Assembly: GCA_001600095.1 (NCBI GenBank)
Contig: BCIX01000006.1
Coordinates: 1,302,001-1,366,000, forward strand
From: Bullera alba
Lineage: Eukaryota > Basidiomycota > Tremellomycetes > Tremellales > Bulleraceae
DNA length: 64,000 nucleotides
Direction: 5' to 3'
The position numbers and the translations under genes are program-made. Of this stretch, positions 1 through 10,771 are shown one piece after another. Position 1 is the first letter of the stretch; each line of letters opens with the position of its first letter. Below the pieces are notes generated by a model that saw only the letters and a list, made by a program, of their open reading frames with translations, was not told the DNA's origin and made no database searches.

Positions 1-395
1 AGGGCCGGGGACAAGTCCGAGCGGCGGAGCCGGTCGGACAGAGAGAAAGAGCGAAGTGACCGGGGGGAGAAGGAGCGGGACCGCGGCGAGAGGACTCGAG
101 AGAGGGACAGAGGCAAGGAAAGTCGGGACACGAGCCCTGGGACGTCTAGGAAGCGAGAGAAGAGGAAGAGGGAGGAGGGAGGGGCTGGGAATGCCGTCCT
201 AGGCCCCGGGGGCTGGGAGAGTGAAGAGGAGGAATCAAGGTGAGTCGGGCGAGCCAGCGAGCCAGCGAGCGCGAGCGCGAGCGACAGCGAGCCACCGTGA
301 AGAGAAATTGGTGCGATGCTGACACTACCCCCAGACGGCGCAAAGAGTCGAGCGAGGAGGAGGACCGGTATACCCGGAAAAGCAGGCGGCGTTAG
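1..395 (+). CDS. C-terminal tail of an Arg/Ser/Glu-rich nuclear-type protein (partial)
   Basis: The gene enters from the left edge in frame 1. It encodes a strongly charged tail built of RS, RD, RE and KR dipeptides, with a short Gly-rich stretch and an EEEE run. An intron of about 95 nt (240-334, GTGAGT donor, CCCCAG acceptor) splits an Arg codon. The last exon encodes a KESSEEEDRY-type segment and ends in a basic RKSRRR run before TAG at 393-395. Such tails occur on splicing and mRNA-export proteins, for example THO2-like subunits. The catalytic or folded part lies outside the window, so the family is not assigned. The reading frame and intron are well supported; the function is inference from composition only. 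Confidence 0.7.
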
Positions 396-832
396 GTAAC
401 ACAACCCAAGTTTGCGCGAGGCCTAGGGCTTTGGTATGGTCCTATGTCCCATGCAGAGCAGTCGCAGTCCTGTTCCCATCCCAAGTTTCTGGCTGGCGCG
501 ATACTGTGTCTGACACCTACGTTGTATCACGCCAAAGCAAAGTGAAAGACAGAGCGTTCAAGTCACTGTATCGTGCCTGTCATCCCAAACACGTGTCAGG
601 CCGCGTTCAGTGCTTACTTCTCAGCCTCGCGTGAACACGATGTACATATCGAAGCTCTATAATCGCCATGACATACTGCCGCCTCGCAGCCAAGATAGAC
701 CGCCTCCATCTCCCACCGCCTTCCTCTTGACGCATTTGCAACACCCGACAAGTGACAGATCAACGACTCCTTTCCCACCTCCTATCCCCACTCCTCAGCA
801 CTTGACCCATCCTTCCTGACAAGAGCCCGACT
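396..832. other. Intergenic, convergent 3' ends
   Basis: This 437 bp stretch lies between two converging genes. It should hold both 3' UTRs and polyadenylation sites. The short open frames in it have no coding character. I see no RNA gene or repeat. Confidence 0.6.
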
Positions 833-1896
833 TTAGGGGTTCCTCGACCGCGCTTCGTCGTGCTCTTCGATATCGCCATCGCATTCCCAGGGGTACGCGA
901 GCCAGACGTCGGGCGTGTCCACCGCCGAGAAGTACTTGACCGAGGGGGGCAACTCGCCGGCCTTTGGCTTGAGCCTGGGTAGGGGCAGGGTGTCAGCATA
1001 CAGCGTTTCCAGCGGATTGCCGCGGGGCAGGGGGTCTAGACTCACTTGTTGTGGACGACGAAGATACCCAATTTCGTCTCGTCTCTCAGCTTGGCACGCA
1101 GGGCTTCGTCCTTGACCTCGGCGAGCTGCTCCTCAATGTCCCTCTGGAGCTCTTTAATCGTGTACCTAAAATCTCGGTCAGCTGTTTCCACAGAACGAGG
1201 TGACGAGGTGTTGGGCCGACACGCACACAAGGGTCGTTCGGGTGTCGTCTACCTCGTCGACGACGAGGATCCGTCTGCCCAGTAGTCCTCCATGGTTGAA
1301 ATTCGTTCCGAGCTGGAGTACACCTTGAGTCAGCCTCTGCCCTCTGATCACAGCCCATCCAGGCCAGGCCAGACTACTTACGGTGGAGAAATCGAGCCAT
1401 TGCGTTCTGACTACCTCTGTGCCAACTTTCTCCGCAATCTACGGATACACAATCAGTCCAACCGCCAGGTGTGATCTCGAATCGCTGCTCACCCCGCCCA
1501 TGGACTCGTAGAGGACCAATCCGACGGCCTGGATGGGAATGTTCCTCTTGACGCCCCCAGAGTCGACTTTGCAGAATGTCCTGAGGATCCGAGCGGGAAT
1601 AAAGCCTCCGCCTCCAATGGCAATGAAGAGTGTGGGAGCTAGGGAGGATGGTCAGTGTGCTGTACAATTCGCTCGAGGCGAGCTGTGCTCGTATAAAGAG
1701 ATTGGCATTGGAGAGGAACGGGAGGGACACACCGAACTCCGCTTTGATACTCTCAGCTGTCTTCTGGATAGCCTTGTGGATGTCATTGTAGCTCAGCCTC
1801 ATCCTACATGGGTCAGCGGGTCCAGAGTCTACAGAGATTGACCAGTCACGTCAGGTCCGTTGCTCACATTGGCACGTCGTCCGTTGGGTTTCCCAT
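833..1896 (-). CDS. XPT1: Xanthine/hypoxanthine phosphoribosyltransferase
   Basis: The enzyme transfers phosphoribose from PRPP to a free purine base (xanthine, possibly hypoxanthine or guanine) in purine salvage in the cytosol. ATG is at 1894-1896 and the first exon is only 29 nt. Spliced in six or seven exons, it gives the conserved N-terminal LSYNDIHKA block, the IAIGGGGFIPARILRTF strand-loop, the IPIQAVGLVLYESMGG segment, the RTQWLDF block, the PRPP-binding VDEVDDTRTTL loop, then GIFVVHNK and a C-terminal PDVWLAYPWE block followed by DIEEH. The DIEEH ending resembles yeast Xpt1 more than Hpt1. Length, about 210-220 residues, fits the family. It starts back-to-back with FMC1. Substrate preference cannot be read from sequence alone. 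Confidence 0.9.
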
Positions 1897-2269
1897 GGCG
1901 AAAAGGTTGTTTGGGGTATGAGATAGATGCTGAGGGTTCTAGTGTTAATGCTACAGTAGCTCTATCGTTGCTGTCGTAGTATGGGTGTGAGGTGTTGATG
2001 TTATCTCACCCAGGATGTTCACCACTGACACTCTCTCTCCCAAAAAATCTCCGGTGGCTCGGATAGAAAAAGTTGAGATTTGGTTTGTTTTCGGCGCAAC
2101 CCGATCGAACCAAGTGGGGTCTACTCTACTAGACTCTACTGCATCCTCTGTACACTGTATCGCCCATCAGAGACCCGCTTCTATCATACAGGACTACGGT
2201 ACTGGCCAATTATCACCACCGACAACTTCAAACAGGAACAGGAAAGCAATCACGCTTCCCCCGCCCGGC
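1897..2269. promoter_or_regulatory. Divergent promoter region between XPT1 and FMC1
   Basis: This 373 bp separates two start codons on opposite strands, so it must contain both promoters. I see pyrimidine-rich stretches but no clear TATA box and no CACGTG element. Confidence 0.5.
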
Positions 2270-2685
2270 ATGAGTTCCACCTCCACTCGACATCTGTATC
2301 GATCTGTGCTTAGAGAGCTGCGTCTGGCCGTGAGTCGTCCCCATCCGCTCTGTGGAGATAGTCGCTGATCCAGGCAGTCTAAGAAATCACGGACGACAAG
2401 AAATCCAGTGTTCGGATCGCATCTCCGAGAACTGGTGACATCCGCGAGCTCGGCACAATCCCTCGACAAGACGTTACTAGAGACCAGAGACTTTCTCCGC
2501 TCGTCACGCGTCCACGCAGTGGGTCAGGTTTGGATCGAGGGTGAACGAGCGGAGTGCTGATGAAGGTTTAGGAGCTGCTTAAGCGATATAGCCCGCTGAG
2601 CGACATGACCGAGGAGGAGAAGATACATGCCTCGGCGAGGCGAGTGGGCTTGGAGACGCCCGTTGAGTATAAGCGGGACGAGTGA
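2270..2685 (+). CDS. FMC1: Mitochondrial ATP synthase assembly factor FMC1 (LYR protein)
   Basis: Three exons (2270-2329, 2378-2518, 2572-2685) join in frame to give a 104-residue protein. The N-terminus has the LYR-family pattern (LYRSVLRELR at residues 9-18). The C-terminal ELLKRYSP...MTEEEKI...ARRVGLETP block is characteristic of FMC1. In yeast FMC1 helps fold the F1 part of ATP synthase together with Atp12, in the mitochondrial matrix. Length matches the family. The ATG at 2270 directly precedes the LYR helix, and all three exon phases agree, so the model is firm. The gene is short and spliced, and easy to miss: the longest open frames here are antisense shadows. Confidence 0.9.
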
Positions 2686-3170
2686 GCGGTGTCTGGACGT
2701 CATCCAGAGAGCACAATGGGTTGGTTTCATGATGTATTTGTAAGCTGGACCTGGGGTCGGCGTCGAGTTTCGCTCAAAACCCAGAGAATCGACTTTGCAG
2801 TTTGGCCTGGGATGTCGAATAGCCCCAACGTACGGACGATCTGACAATGATGTAGACGGCCTGAACTACTGCTGCTTGGAGCGGCTACGGTATCAGGCCG
2901 GATGGGGAGATGATCTACACCCATCGGACACTCCTTTGTTCGCCGATCACGCTCTCCACGCACTCCACCGCTCATCACTACCTTTGTTCTCGAGCGATCG
3001 AGGGTGCTGAAACGCTGACTCGGACAGAATGGTCATTTGGCATGGAGTGGATGTAGTTTGCCCCTCATCCCATCAGTGCTGACGTTTCACTGAACGCACT
3101 CGAAGTTGTCGCAAGCAGGGTATCATTCGGACGCCTCCTGCCCAGTCAAGAGTCAGGTTGACAACTATAA
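2686..3170. other. Intergenic or 5' leader region
   Basis: About 485 bp between the FMC1 stop and the open frame of the next gene. It probably holds the FMC1 3' UTR and the promoter plus first exon of the following gene, whose start codon I could not place. I see no RNA gene here. Confidence 0.4.
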
Positions 3171-3218
3171 AGCAAGCTCAATCACCCACCACCCCACTCT
3201 GATAGTACTCCTGACGGC

Positions 3219-4364
3219 GTGGCCTCTCCCGCGATCGGCCGCAGTCCTAGCCACAGCCTCAACCTCCTCCCCAGGGGCTCATACTCCCCTTCACGGGACA
3301 ACGCCCACGCGCCATCCCTCCTCCTCCATCCAGCCCTCACGCCACCCTTAAACGACCCTCCCAAAGCCGACACTACGCTCGAAGACCTCGCGTCCTCGGT
3401 GTCAACCCTAACCCTGCCCCATCCGCTGGTTTCACCCCGCGCACCGTCGTCCAAAGCCAAAATCAGGTCCATCGCCGCTTTGACCTCCTCTTTCACCCCA
3501 CACATCCAGAGTTCAATCAGTGATGTCCAGCTAGATCAGACGCTGCGCCCGGACCACAGGTGGGAGAAAGCGAAGCGGGAGTCGAGGACTGAGAGTCTGG
3601 GCGTCAATCTGGGAGCGACCAGTATTGACAGGTTGAGAAGGTCAAGTGGGTCGTTTCGCTCTGCCAACGCGAGCATGGTCAGTGCCAGCGTGAGCACCAT
3701 AAAGCCGAGCTTCCTGCGTCCCTTGCCTCAGGATGACGAGGGGGAGACGAGGGCAGCGGGCGACTCTGGCGTTATGGACGGTGGTGAGGGGGTAGGAGGG
3801 GAAGGTGGAGTTGGAGAAGGAGGGAATGGGACTCTAGCAGGAGCCAGTCTTGGAGTCGGAGTGAGGAGGGAGGGTGGAACGACGATTCGACCAAACTCCT
3901 ACACCCGCCACCTGATCGAATACAAGGATATCCTGGACAACCTCCCGGCCAGCTCGCAAAACAGCCACACCAGCTCTCACGGCTATATCGGTTCTATCCG
4001 CACGAGGGCAAGAAGCATCGTACCCTCTTTGCTCAAGGAGGCACAAGAGGAGCTCGAGGCAGAGGGGGGATTCACCCCGCCTCTACGAGGAGGAGAAGCG
4101 GTGCCTAGAGTGGATGAGCTGGAGGTCGAGTGGTGCTGGCACTGTGGGAACAGTCACGATAGACACGAAATGGAACTGAAGGAGGTCACCCCGCCCGCCC
4201 ATCCAGTGCAGGGGGGGAATATCGACTTGATGGCCTCTGTTCCCAATAGCATTAGACATGGAGGAAGGGATACCTTGGTGAACTTGTCTACCACCACGTC
4301 CATCCCCTTGCTCCTGCCCGATGTCTCTCATGGCAAGCAATGGGTCTGCAAGGGGTGTAGCTAG
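3219..4364 (+). CDS. Hypothetical protein with C-terminal zinc-ribbon-like Cys pairs
   Basis: This frame is open from 3171 to the TAG at 4362-4364 and encodes about 380 residues. It has no in-frame ATG before about 3674, so a short upstream exon must supply the start; the left boundary is approximate. The first part is Ser/Pro-rich and probably disordered. A Gly/Glu-rich spacer covers roughly residues 190-210. Next come a helical block (SYTRHLIEYKDILDNL) and a second one (SIVPSLLKEAQEELEAEGG). The end carries two CxxC pairs, CWHC and CKGC, about 85 residues apart, which could bind one zinc ion. I do not recognise the family. Codon use and the long frame support a real gene. Confidence 0.65.
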   Translation: MASPAIGRSPSHSLNLLPRGSYSPSRDNAHAPSLLLHPALTPPLNDPPKADTTLEDLASSVSTLTLPHPLVSPRAPSSKAKIRSIAALTSSFTPHIQSSISDVQLDQTLRPDHRWEKAKRESRTESLGVNLGATSIDRLRRSSGSFRSANASMVSASVSTIKPSFLRPLPQDDEGETRAAGDSGVMDGGEGVGGEGGVGEGGNGTLAGASLGVGVRREGGTTIRPNSYTRHLIEYKDILDNLPASSQNSHTSSHGYIGSIRTRARSIVPSLLKEAQEELEAEGGFTPPLRGGEAVPRVDELEVEWCWHCGNSHDRHEMELKEVTPPAHPVQGGNIDLMASVPNSIRHGGRDTLVNLSTTTSIPLLLPDVSHGKQWVCKGCS

Positions 4365-4700
4365 GACATGCCACGTGGTGTTTACGTAATAAATACCCCC
4401 CCTCCTCACGCACGTGTTGCTTCCTCCACCATACAGAATCCAAGTCTCAGCATGCTATACCTATACTCGTCATTCTATGCCATGAGTAGTTCTCAACATT
4501 GTCATCTATCACTGTGCATGCGGACCGCTACGTCGTAGTATGAGGATACGGCAGGATCGAAGTAGTCGATAATTGGTCAGCCCGACACTCAGCGGAGTCA
4601 CCACAGCCAAGGAGAACCGGAAAGCTGGCTCGAGCTCGCCCTTGGGGCATCGGAAGGAGTACTGCAGTCTGTATCTTTTGTCTGAGGACGCTCGCCCAGT
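4365..4700 (+). promoter_or_regulatory. PHO81 upstream region with two CACGTG boxes
   Basis: The region contains perfect CACGTG palindromes at 4372-4377 and 4411-4416, 39 bp apart, on the upstream side of PHO81. CACGTG is the core site of the bHLH phosphate regulator Pho4 in fungi, and PHO81 itself is a phosphate-regulated gene in yeast. Positive feedback on PHO81 is therefore a reasonable inference. The boxes also lie just 3' of the preceding gene, and other bHLH factors use the same core. Confidence 0.5.
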
Positions 4701-7700
4701 ATGAAGGTGGCTATTTCTCCATTGCGAGCGACACCTAGCCACCGCTAACGGTTCTCGCTAGTTCGGAAAGACGATCCAGTCGCAGCAGGTGCCCGGCTGG
4801 GGCGAGTACTACCTCAATTACAAGGTACGTCCCCATGTCATCCTCGTCCAGCTTGGCCACTAAACGCTCTTGTAGGCCCTCAAGAAGATCATCAACTCGT
4901 ATGCAGCCGGTCGACCGGCTTCCGACGCTTCCCTCCTCTCTCTCGGTCTCAGACCGGCCAAACGAACCCTCTCAACCTCATCCACACCGTCCATCGCCTC
5001 TCCCCCTACACTGCAGCCCGGCACCGCATCCCCTCTGTCTCAAATACCCACCACTACCCTATCCGCCCGACCGCCATCGGGTCCAAGTCACGTGGTGTCC
5101 ATTGGCTTCAACGCCTCGAGTGACAATGACGGAGAGAGCAGAATACCCCAGATGGACCTCGATCCCCTGCCGCCCGAGATGGAGCCGCCGGGAGCTGGCG
5201 CCGGTATGCGAAGGTCAGACGGACCGTCGTCCGATAAGAGCGATAGCTTCAAGGCCCACAGAGACGTCTTCTTCTTCACACTACAACGGGAGCTGGAAAA
5301 GGTGGGTCCAATGGCTAGACCGCAGATCATATATGTTGCTAACTACCCTAGATCAACGCATTCTACCTGATCAAAGAGCGGGATCTGCGATTACGTCTCC
5401 TCACCCTGCTCACCAACCGGCGTCGGCTGGTCCAATCCCTCTCCAGCGGCCAACAGAGCATCATCAGCGGCGGCTACGACGATGTCTCCCTCGACACCAA
5501 CTTGAGCAAAGGCCTGGAATGGGGGAGTCTGGAAGAAGGATGGAGGTTGTTTGAGCGGGATCTGGGCAAACTCCAGGGATTTATCGAGATCAACGCCACT
5601 GGATTCAGGAAGATCCTGAAGAAATGGGACAAGCGGAGTAAGAGCAACACCAAGGAAATGTACCTCGAGCGACAAGTCGAAGTTCAACCCTGTTTCAACC
5701 GAGAATTCATCGCGAAACTGTCCGACGTTGTCGCTGCCAACTTGCTAGACCTGCAGAATGGCTCGGCAGACCTTCCCAGATCGATCTTCGCAGATCTGCC
5801 AGAGAGCATTGGCGCCGATGGCCTCTCTCTTGACCGGAATGTGGATTATGACCGAGACGCCGGGGAGACATTCGCTCGAGACGCCGTCGCCGACCTCGAG
5901 GCCAACTTGGTCAAAGCGCTTGCAACGGGCGGTGAGGCTGTGGACGACTGGTTGAGGGTGTTCCAGGGGAAGAACGGGGATCAACTCACCGTTTCGTACA
6001 TGCGATTGATATGGCGAGCGGTGCTCAACGTGCCGGAAGCACAGGTCGACACGGTTCTCGCAACTGTCCCGGTCGACTTCCACCACATCGACAAGATCAA
6101 CGGTCGAAGTCCATTGCATCAAGCCTGTATCTCGGGCTCACTCAAAGTCGTCAAGCTCTGCGTGGAGAAAATACCGGAACTGCTCGAGAAACCAGATGCG
6201 TACGACCGTCGACCTCTACACTACGCTTCGCTCCACGGGCATTCGTCGATCGTTTCCTTCCTGCTCGATCACTCGGCCGACGCCACCGTCACCGACATGG
6301 ACGGATACACTCCCCTAATGCACGCCATCACGCAGGGCCATGTCGAGGTGGTGCAATTGTTTGTCGAGAGCAAGATCAATCTCGAGCCAACGGCCGTTTC
6401 CAACGATCTCATCCCATTGTCACTAGCCTGCCAATCGGGCCATTTCAGCGTGGCAAAGCTGCTGCTCGAGTGCGGAGCCAAAATCATTCCCAACTCGGAA
6501 GGCCTGTACCCCCAGCATTTCGCCGCAAAGGCCGGTCACGAGGCGATATGCCAACTCCTAGTTGAAGCCGGAGGACCTACAGGAGGAGGAAAAGATCAAC
6601 CTGACAAGTACAACCTGTGGACGCCGCTCCATCACGCGGCCGTCGGCGGCAATGCCCACCATCTCGCCTGCATGAAGGTTCTAGTCGCAGCGGGCTGCGA
6701 TGTGAACGCGTCAGACGAGTATGGCAAGTCTCCAGGCTGGTACGCCGCTTGGTTCGGACATGTCGAGTGTTTGAACTACCTGATTGCCTCGGGGGCAAAG
6801 GTGGAAGGGAAACAGCAGACACTTAGCAGTATGGAAAATCTTGGTCTAGCGGCGGATCCCCAGATGGACAGTTTGTCCCCCGGCTCGGATCTCGATCTCG
6901 ATCAGGTCGGCGGTCAGGACGAGTTTGAACTGATTCCAAGTCTATCCCTCCCTCCTCCTATCATCCCGTGAGTCGTATGTCGAGGATACAGGGATCTTGC
7001 TGATTTGGTTCCAGGTTGAGAGTATACGGCCACGAGTTCTTGGCACAGAGATCACTGGTCCAACTCTCCCTAGGCCATCCGTTCTCCCGCAACACCGACC
7101 CAAAACCGCTCCCTGTCAAGCTGTATTCGCGCTCGGGCGAGGCGTCACTGCACATGTGGTCGTCGCTGAAACTCGTCATGACCTCGAAGAGCGACATCAC
7201 CGCGGTACCCCATAGCGTCATTCTGCCACTGGCCGACGAGCGAGAGGTGTTTTCGTTCCAAGTTGCCAATCTGGACAAGTTCACCTTGGAGCTTTCGTTA
7301 TACCCGACTTTCGGCTCGAAAGTCATTGGAAGAACAGTCGTCCTGCCCTCGACCTTCAAGGATATCCGCCATCACAAGGGGTTCATCGCGCCATTGTTGG
7401 ATCACCAGCTGAAGACGATCGGAGAAGTCGCTTTCGAAGTGAGCTGTATCAAGCCGTTCGAAGAGGCGCAATTGGAGATTGGGGGTAGAGTGGAGACGTA
7501 CTGGAAGTCCAAGGTGACACCCAGTGCGCCCACCCAAGACCACGCGCATCAACTCTCCTCCCATCGACCACTATCCGTATCCACCTCCTCGCCGGCTTTG
7601 CGGCCCCCATTGGCGACGCTCAACGCGAGCACGCAACAGGGCGCTCAAAAGGAATCGGCATTGGTCACTGCGAGTTCGCTTTCCGGAGAGTATATCCACA

Positions 7701-8662
7701 TTTCGGTCCAGTTGACCAAAGACGGCATCCCGGTCGTATACCCCAGCTGGAAGCTCCCCGTCTCCGGCCTCGACGTCGGAGTGTCCGACGTGACGTATGC
7801 TCAATTCGAGACATTGGCAAGATCGCGCAATAGAGGATTATCCCTCGAATCAGCTCAGAACGTTCACACTGCCGCCGAGTGGTATGCTCTGCTCTTCAAC
7901 TCGATGTCGTCGTTGGAGAACGTGCTCAAGGTCGTACCTCTGGACGTCGGCCTCAACGTCCAGTTGAAATACCTCAGAGAGTTCGACTCGAAACTGGTCA
8001 ATGTCAGCAGGAGCAAGGAGGTCAACGAGTTTGTGGACCCCATCCTGCATGACATATACCAGGCGGGAAAGAACAACCCGGGTACGGGCCGCAAAATCAT
8101 TTTCAGCTCTTTCGACCCTACCATCTGCACCGCCCTAAACTGGAAGCAGCCGAACTGTGAGTCCATTGGCTACAATTCCCTCTAGTCCATGGTATGACTT
8201 CAGGACTGACCACCTCCTAGTCGCGGTGTTCTTCTCGTCGTACTGCGGCGTGTCGCGGTACAAGCAAGGCTCGGAGTTGGTCCCCGCTTCAAAGGACGAA
8301 GAATCAGATATGAGGTGTTTGAGCGTACGCGAAGCTGTCAATTTCGCAAAATCCACAAATCTTCTCGGCGTCCTGCTCGAGGCGACGACCCTGGTGAGTA
8401 CGCTACGGGCTACAAGTCCGGTAGGTCATGCTGATACACTTGGTAGGCCGCCGTGCCGTCCCTTTTGGCTTCGGTGAAGGATGCGGGGTTGTTGTTGGCT
8501 GCGTTTGGGGATAAATCGCATATATCAGCTTTGCGGGCCGGAGCCTCTGATGGGCGGACGGTGGATGCGTTTGTCAATGACGGGTGAGTGAAACGTAGAG
8601 GTGCGGGTATGTGGGATGATTGTGGCTGACCTGGATGCAGGATCATGACTCTGACTATATAG
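4701..8662 (+). CDS. PHO81: PHO81-type phosphate sensor / CDK inhibitor (SPX-ankyrin-degenerate GDPD)
   Basis: Eight exons (4701-4706, 4762-4824, 4876-5301, 5352-6967, 7015-8156, 8221-8393, 8447-8583, 8641-8662) join in frame to about 1194 residues. The first exon is just ATG AAG, followed by FGKTIQSQQVPGW, the classic SPX start. The split SPX domain covers about residues 1-300. Ankyrin repeats follow at about 420-660 (RSPLHQAC, RRPLHYASLHGH, YTPLMHA, TPLHHAAVGGN). Then comes a C2-like block and a glycerophosphodiesterase-like domain near the end. That last domain keeps the VQLTKDGIPVVY strand but has lost the catalytic HRG, ExD and downstream His. This loss separates PHO81/NUC-2 from the active GDE1 enzyme. 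In yeast Pho81 binds inositol pyrophosphates through SPX and inhibits Pho80-Pho85, activating Pho4. Confidence 0.92.
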
Positions 8663-9037
8663 CCGGAAGTGAAGGCAGGAGCCTCGGAGGGCTGTTTCGG
8701 ACAAGTTGCCCTGTCAGTAGAGTGCCGACGCGCAACGATGCATTTGTCAGCTGGATACAATAAGTCAGCGAGGAAACCGTCGAGCGAGCAAGTAGCCAGC
8801 CGCCAACACGATGCTAGTTCCCACTCCTCAATTGATCCTACTTGACCACCAAGTTGTCAGCAAGACTTCACGGCCTACTCGGCATACTCGGCGATGCGAT
8901 GCTTTTGACCGTGATGACATGCTGACAGCTTGTGGTTGAGCAAGGGCGGATCGATGAGATGCACAGTATATATCCCTGCTCTATTGTCCACTACATCTAC
9001 TCTTCCTACGACATCATCCTCGCAAAACACACGCACT
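8663..9037 (+). promoter_or_regulatory. Intergenic region with TATA box for the SDR gene
   Basis: A TATATAT sequence at 8967-8973 lies 65-71 bp before the ATG at 9038, a normal TATA-to-start distance for fungal genes with short leaders. The left part holds the PHO81 3' UTR. Nothing else is apparent. Confidence 0.5.
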
Positions 9038-10286
9038 ATGGACACTGCTACATTCTTCGTCACCGGAGGCAGCGGTCTCGTATGGTCGCACATTGTCGAA
9101 AAGCTGATTCAGGCCCACCCCTCCTCCCAGGTCCACGCCCTCTCTCGCAGCCCGGTCAATCACTTCTCTGGAGCCACCTACCATGCCTGCGACATCACCT
9201 CTGCGGAAGCCGTTCAAAAGGTGTTCGACGAGATCAGTCCCACGGTGGTGTTTCACGCTGCTGCGACCGGACTCAACTTGAGCGAGTTGGAGGACAATGT
9301 CACCAAGATCAATATCGTGGGAACGAGGAACCTCGTGGAGGCCAGTGTCAAGAGTGATGTCAAGGCGTTCGTGTTTACAAGCAGTATGGGCGTAGTTCAA
9401 GTCCATGGCTGGAAGGATATCTGGAACGGGGATGAAACTCTGCCTATCATCGATGAGGACAGCAAGGCCCTTCACTACGCCTACACAAAGGTCAGTGCGT
9501 CGAGTCATCGTCAATTTCTCAGGAGGATGTGCAAGCTGACCATCTTTGGGGATAGGCAGAAGGCGAGCGAATGGTCATGGCGCAAAACACCACACAGAAG
9601 GGAGGACTTCGAACTTGCTCCCTCAGACCGGGCATGATTTACGGGGAGAGGGACAACCATGTGGTCCCAGCAACAATCAAGGTCTTGCGGGCAGGAGGCA
9701 CTGAAAACCAAATTGGCGACAATTCAAACTGGACATCCACCACTTATGCCGGTAACTGCGCCGACGGACACCTCCTCGCTGCCACAAAGCTCCTACAAGA
9801 GTCTCAAGACGACATGACCCTCTCTGCTCCGCTGTCGGACACTACACCGGCCATTGTGGTGAATGACAACGGGGGCAGAGTCTCCGGCGAGGCATTCTTC
9901 CTTTCGGACGGGGAGCCGATCCATTTCTGGGACTTTAGCAGGCATATCTTCGAAGCGGCGGGTCAACCGGTGGATCCGGCCAAAATCAGGGTGGTACCGA
10001 GGTGGTTGGCAATGATCGTAGCGCGCCTCATGATGATCTGGGCCGGGGTGACGGGCGGTACACCACTCTTGACCACGCTGGCTGTCAAGTACACCACGAT
10101 GACGAGAACGGTCAGTATTGACAAGGCGAGGAGGAGATTGGGGTATGAACCCAAAGTCGCCTGGAGGGAGGGTCTCGAGCGAGGCGTCAAGGTGAGTGAT
10201 GCCATTGAGGATCAGGTTGTTTGATATGGTTCTGATTGTGGCTATAGTGGTACCTCCACCACGAGAACACCCAGCCCAGCCAGTAA
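9038..10286 (+). CDS. NAD(P)-dependent 3-beta-hydroxysteroid/sterol-4-carboxylate dehydrogenase-like SDR
   Basis: Three exons (9038-9490, 9556-10191, 10248-10286) give 375 residues. The N-terminal Rossmann motif reads VTGGSGLVWSH, the acidic CDI turn follows, and the active site keeps FTSSMGV and a YAYTK (YxxxK) catalytic pair split by intron 1. PGMIYGERD and a C-terminal RRLGYEPKV block are typical of ERG26/3-beta-HSD relatives. A hydrophobic stretch at about residues 300-325 (RWLAMIVARLMMIW) suggests membrane association, as in ERG26. Oddly, the third glycine of the TGxxGxxG dinucleotide motif is Trp16 (codon 9083-9085). It may be a paralogue rather than the true ERG26; the substrate is unknown. 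Confidence 0.8.
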
Positions 10287-10771
10287 CCTGCATTGAGGGA
10301 TGCGTTCGAGATCGCCGGGCAGGCAGTGATTCTCCCGTCCGCAGCGGAGTGTGGCTGGTGTTCTCTCATCGAGCCCGTGTGGTCTGGCCTCGTATATCGC
10401 CCGTTCTCTTAGAGTCTCCATGACCTATTAGTGTCCCTTCTGGCGTTCTTGCACATGGTACTGTGAATATGCAAACGTCGAGACAGTGAGCAGAAAGTAC
10501 GAGTAGCAACAGCTGGGTAGTGATCGACCTTTTGCTTCCGTTGCCACCCGGCGGATCAACAGCGACGGAGATTGAAATGGTGGTCTGCTCGAACTCTATG
10601 GTGATCTGCTCGACTATATTCATACTCCGCTTACAGTACCTGAGGCACCTTTGACAGATGCTCAAGGAGGGGCAACTCTTCTATCCGATCTCGCCATGAC
10701 AGCCTGAGTATCCGCTCGACCCGCTCACACCCCCGCGCTCAACCCTATGTGACTTTGAGCTCGAGCTCGCG
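10287..10771. other. Intergenic region between two plus-strand genes
   Basis: This 485 bp stretch carries the 3' UTR of the SDR gene and the promoter of the next gene. I see no clear TATA box, RNA gene or repeat. Confidence 0.5.
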
